Positions 60,682 through 64,000 of a stretch of DNA of 64,000 bases are shown here, in pieces. Source of the stretch: Temnopleurus reevesii (taxonomy: Eukaryota > Echinodermata > Echinoidea > Temnopleuroida > Temnopleuridae). The translations under genes were made by a program, and so were the position numbers. Each line of letters starts with the position of its first letter. The first letter of the stretch is position 1. A model generated the notes under the pieces. It searched no databases. It had not been told where the DNA came from and saw nothing but the letters and a program-made list of their open reading frames with translations. The stretch lies in the NCBI GenBank assembly GCA_036244855.1, contig BQKZ01000639.1, positions 81,984 to 145,983 on the forward strand, in the 5' to 3' direction.

Positions 60682-60941
60682 CTGTCAAATTTTCGTGATA
60701 AAGAGCACTGATATAACGAGATTTGCCTAATGCTTGTATCTTTGTATCCTTTACTTATACTGTAATTGTTTTGTTTTGAATTTGCCGAATAAATAATAAT
60801 AATTTCGTTATATCAAGGTAGTTTTCCTGGTCCCATCTCTTTGTATCTAATTGTAGTTTGGCCCTGATATAACAGAGTTTTGATAAAAAGAAACAAAATT
60901 CTCTGGTCCCAAGGATCTCGTTATAACGAAGTTTGACTCTA
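60682..60941. mobile_element. Pogo/Tigger-like MITE, interrupted copy
   Basis: It shares AAGAGCACTGATATAAC, GGTCCCATCTCTTTGTAT, GGGCC/GGCCCTGATATAACA and CGTTATAACGA with the element at 12034-12208. About 80 extra bases, rich in AATAATAATA, lie near 60726-60805. Confidence 0.65.
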
Positions 60942-61146
60942 CCTACCTCTACCGTCTTGAGAAATAGTATTTGCTTTCAGCTTCTTTTTATTTCAGATAT
61001 AAGTTATTTTCTTGGTGCATTACTATTATTATACTTCCAGTTCTAAATATGTTTTTTTTTTGGCAGAATTCATTGCAAATTTGACTTTCATGCGTGTATG
61101 GATAGCACTTGCAGTTTACCAATTCAGATGACCGGTAGGAATCCTT

Positions 61147-61530
61147 AAAGGAGAACAAACTTCACCCAGACATTGTGGTGCTTTCAGTGGATGGATAAAA
61201 CTAGAATGATCAAACTGTGAAAAATAAGGAAAATCTGATAATCCATTCAAAACTTGTGAATTTTGAAAGTTTTTATTTACATCCCTCATCATATGGGCTC
61301 CTTAAATTGGCAAACCTATAGGCAAGAAAAAATGGCTGCCAATATGGAATACTCTCCATTCGCTTTGTACACAGACTTTCACAATTTCTTCTTCTTTTTA
61401 GAAAAGTAGACAAGCATCCTAACATGGACATATATTGATTCTGCATTCAATTTGGGATGAATATTGTTGATACCTTGTCTACATATCTTTTAAAGAAACA
61501 AAATGTGAAATTTTGTGTACAAAGTCGATA
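61147..61530. mobile_element. TTAAAGGGGAAC-family MITE, right arm lost
   Basis: It starts TTAAAGGAGAACAAACTTCACCC and has the family blocks AATCCATTCAAAACTTGTGA and AAAATGGCTGCC. It ends soon after the central AAATTTTGTGTACAAAGT block. Confidence 0.6.
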
Positions 61531-62787
61531 TTTTTTAATTACTGGTGGAATATATTGTAGGATAACACACCATGGCAATGGCAATATATAGGCCTACAAA
61601 TTTATTTTTTTAACCTCAAATACATGTACCTTTTAAACTTCCTTTTGCATCAAAGAAGGAACAATCTAAATGTTTGAAAGAAGTGTCGATGCTGTAAAAA
61701 TCACACTTGGCACTAACAGACTTTTGCTTGCAACTCTATACAAGAATAACAAGTATGTAATCAGAAAGGAGTTTATCAATTGAAAAAAAAAACTACAAAT
61801 GTAAACTGAAAGTAGAAGAGCACACAATTTTGATGGGGTGGGGATGAAGAAGATATTCTATTTGCGCTGAGATTTAGTAAAGAAGATTCTTAAAAACATG
61901 AGGGGACGATGTCTAAAGGTCAATTCTTTCGCTCAGTTTGCTTCAGTGAGCATACAACCTAACTTGCGCTTCCACCTTCCCATCCATACGTGTATACCAT
62001 TAGCTTTTACATCAAAGTGGATTTAGGAGATGCATTTATTATCATACAAGCTATACATCTTTCACGACAAAAATTTTGAATAGCTTACACTGTAGGCCTA
62101 CATGTAAAAGGAATAATTCTCCCTTCGAAGAGACTTTGGAAGATGCATTTATTATCGTACAAAGATGAGCTATCTTCAATGAAAAACCTTCTGAAGATAT
62201 TTACTTTTTATAGCTTACACTGTACATGTATGATAAAATAAGTTTCCTGGTATCAAATTGCAATTTGCTCTATATATTTGAGCCTGATTGGTATGCTAAA
62301 GATGTTTGTTTACATGTTCCAACTTTTTTACATGGAAGAGGACAGTTATGTGTTGAAAAAAATTCAAAAAAATCTAAAACTGCTAATTAAATATGAAAAG
62401 TAAAATTATTACTTGATGCATATAATACAAATTAATACATCAGAATATCATTGATAATTCTACAAATGCTAATGCATAGTTGCAATAGAACTATATATTT
62501 AGGGTTTGAATTTATTTGAAAAAATATAACACAAGGAAATAATACTGTTCAATAAAATGTAAATTGTTCCTGTTCCTCAATAAATAAACCATATTGTGTT
62601 ACATTTTCATATACGTAAATAATAATGTAGGCAATCTGATAGACTGTATGCCTCTAGTCGGAGGCTATTCAACCCTTTCAAAGAAAATGCACAGAAATAA
62701 AATGCATTGACGTCAATATGAATATCACATATTAGATGTACTTATACATTTATTTAATGGTGGACCTGATATCTTCCATTTTCAATT
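61531..62787. other. Upstream flank; one R230 repeat copy
   Basis: R230 at 62228-62430 (CTGGTATCAAATTGCAATTTG block). Several TACATGTA palindromes (61619, 62099, 62223). Otherwise AT-rich. Confidence 0.4.
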
Positions 62788-63044
62788 GGCAGGTATATTA
62801 ATAGATGCAAATTTAATACATTCTTTGTATACAAAGGTTGTTCTTGATGAGCCAAAAGCTTGCCCGACATCGCACAAGTAATGTACGCAAACTAGATTCC
62901 AAGTATTGTACTTCGATCGCTAATAACCGGTCTAAGGAATACCATGTAACTACGGTAATCAGCAATAAACTTTGAATAGTAATCTGGCCATTGCAGTATA
63001 TGCCTATAGCTTTAATAGACAAAACAACAAAACCAGCTTCACAA

Positions 63045-63395
63045 TAAACAATCACTCTGTGGTATTTTATGCCCGTGTTTCTTTTGGGGAAGAATCTTTA
63101 ATCTTGAGAAGTGTTGCTCTCCGAAGCCCCTCCCCCAACTTTTTGTTCACATTTAAATACATTTTTATACATGTATTAAATGGTGGACTTTAATTTTTTT
63201 TCAATATTGTCTGCCTCTCCCTTTGTAGACCAGAGAATAAATCACACAAACATGGTTTCACAAGAAAAAAAATAACTCTGTGGTATTTGTGTGTTTCTTG
63301 TAGGGGGGGGGGAATCTTCACACTTGAGAAGTTCTGCTCTGCTCTTCTGAGGCTCCCCCCCCCCCTTTCACATTTAATATCCCCCATTCAAGACC
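63045..63395. repeat. Direct duplication of about 100 bp with G/C runs
   Basis: CTCTGTGGTATTT, GTGTTTCTT, CTTGAGAAGT, GCTCT and TTCACATTTAA occur in order in 63055-63160 and 63276-63377. Confidence 0.7.
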
Positions 63396-64000
63396 TATTG
63401 ATATAACAGTAAATGATTCAATTCAAACAAACACACTGGGATAAGACCAAGTCTTTTGTGGCCCAATGATGACTCATATTAGAGCTCTTCAATACACACA
63501 CCCACTTATCATCAATGGGCCAGCAGTGGGCCTATTGTCACCAAACAAAGGAGTCTACTTTTCTTTGTGACCTAAAAAAGCCAGCACTAAATGCCATGAA
63601 TGGGACTGTGTCTACATGTATTAAGTCCTAGACCATGGACTTTATCATGCTGTAAAGAATGGTTCACCTCAAGCAGACTGTAGGTTGAGTTATTAGGATA
63701 GACAATGGGCACTGTCTAAAACACAAGAAAAATTGTAAATGAACTAGAAGAATAGCCTACAGTTTAATAAATACTGATCTTGTTTCACATCTTAAAATTT
63801 TATTGTAATTTTAGTTTCAAACCAAGGCAAAAAAGGCTGTTTTACTGATATTCAAATTAATTGCTAATGAACATACATGATGGTATTCCTTAAACCTGTT
63901 CGCAACACTTGTACTACAATATTTGGAATCCAGTTTGCATACTGTACATTTGTTGTTGCTATGTTGGGCAAGCTTTGAGGTTGTCAAGAACGTCGAGCAA
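63396..64000. other. Right edge, no feature recognised
   Basis: AT-rich unique-looking sequence. No start exon of DIP2 and no core promoter could be identified. Confidence 0.35.

Overview
This window is eukaryotic genomic DNA. It is AT-rich and dominated by introns and repeats, with long simple repeats, many short inverted-repeat (MITE-like) elements, tRNA-derived SINE pieces and tandem arrays. There is no operon-like packing of genes. The style of the repeats and the exon sequences fit a marine invertebrate deuterostome, most likely a sea urchin. That species call is an inference. The only gene I can support is the 5' part of a DIP2 (disco-interacting protein 2) orthologue on the minus strand.

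Five DIP2 coding exons are readable. In transcript order they are 47552-47460, 11950-11855, 9013-8897, 8070-7858 and 4978-4883. They join without a break into 205 codons: the end of the DMAP1-binding domain, the conserved block around IREEAVKAALAKHN, a Ser/Asp-rich linker, and the PPDVT block. Every readable intron junction is phase 1 and every exon length is a multiple of three. The start-codon exon must lie to the right of 47552, probably beyond 64000. The two AMP-binding-like domains must lie left of position 1. A 35.5-kb intron separates the first two visible exons.

Layout: 1-4882 is intron with one inverted-repeat element (836-1453) and a 140-bp tandem array (2450-3150). 4883-11950 is the exon cluster, with a partial exon duplication at 8212-8268. 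11951-47459 is the giant intron, holding MITEs, SINE pieces, a 912-bp gap (20162-21073), a pair of near-identical exon-like segments (26220-26310, 27797-27887), an alternating 496/446-bp repeat (36235-38260) and a 595-bp tandem duplication (39871-41060). 47553-64000 is upstream intron or 5' flank, with a duplicated block (47965-49962), two related tandem arrays (51450-55320) interrupted by a 1.3-kb element with perfect 21-bp terminal inverted repeats, and a nested pair of palindromic elements (59161-59962).

Several single-N positions sit exactly between two copies of the same sequence. The clearest is 996 apparently identical bases ending at 24291 and starting again at 26314. These look like unmerged contig ends or haplotypes, so some apparent duplications here are probably assembly artefacts. 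I found no evidence of a new enzyme system, RNA machine or defence locus. The most interesting leads are the exon-like pair that differs only at synonymous sites, the exon fragment that kept its splice sites and phase, and the nested and tandem repeat structures.
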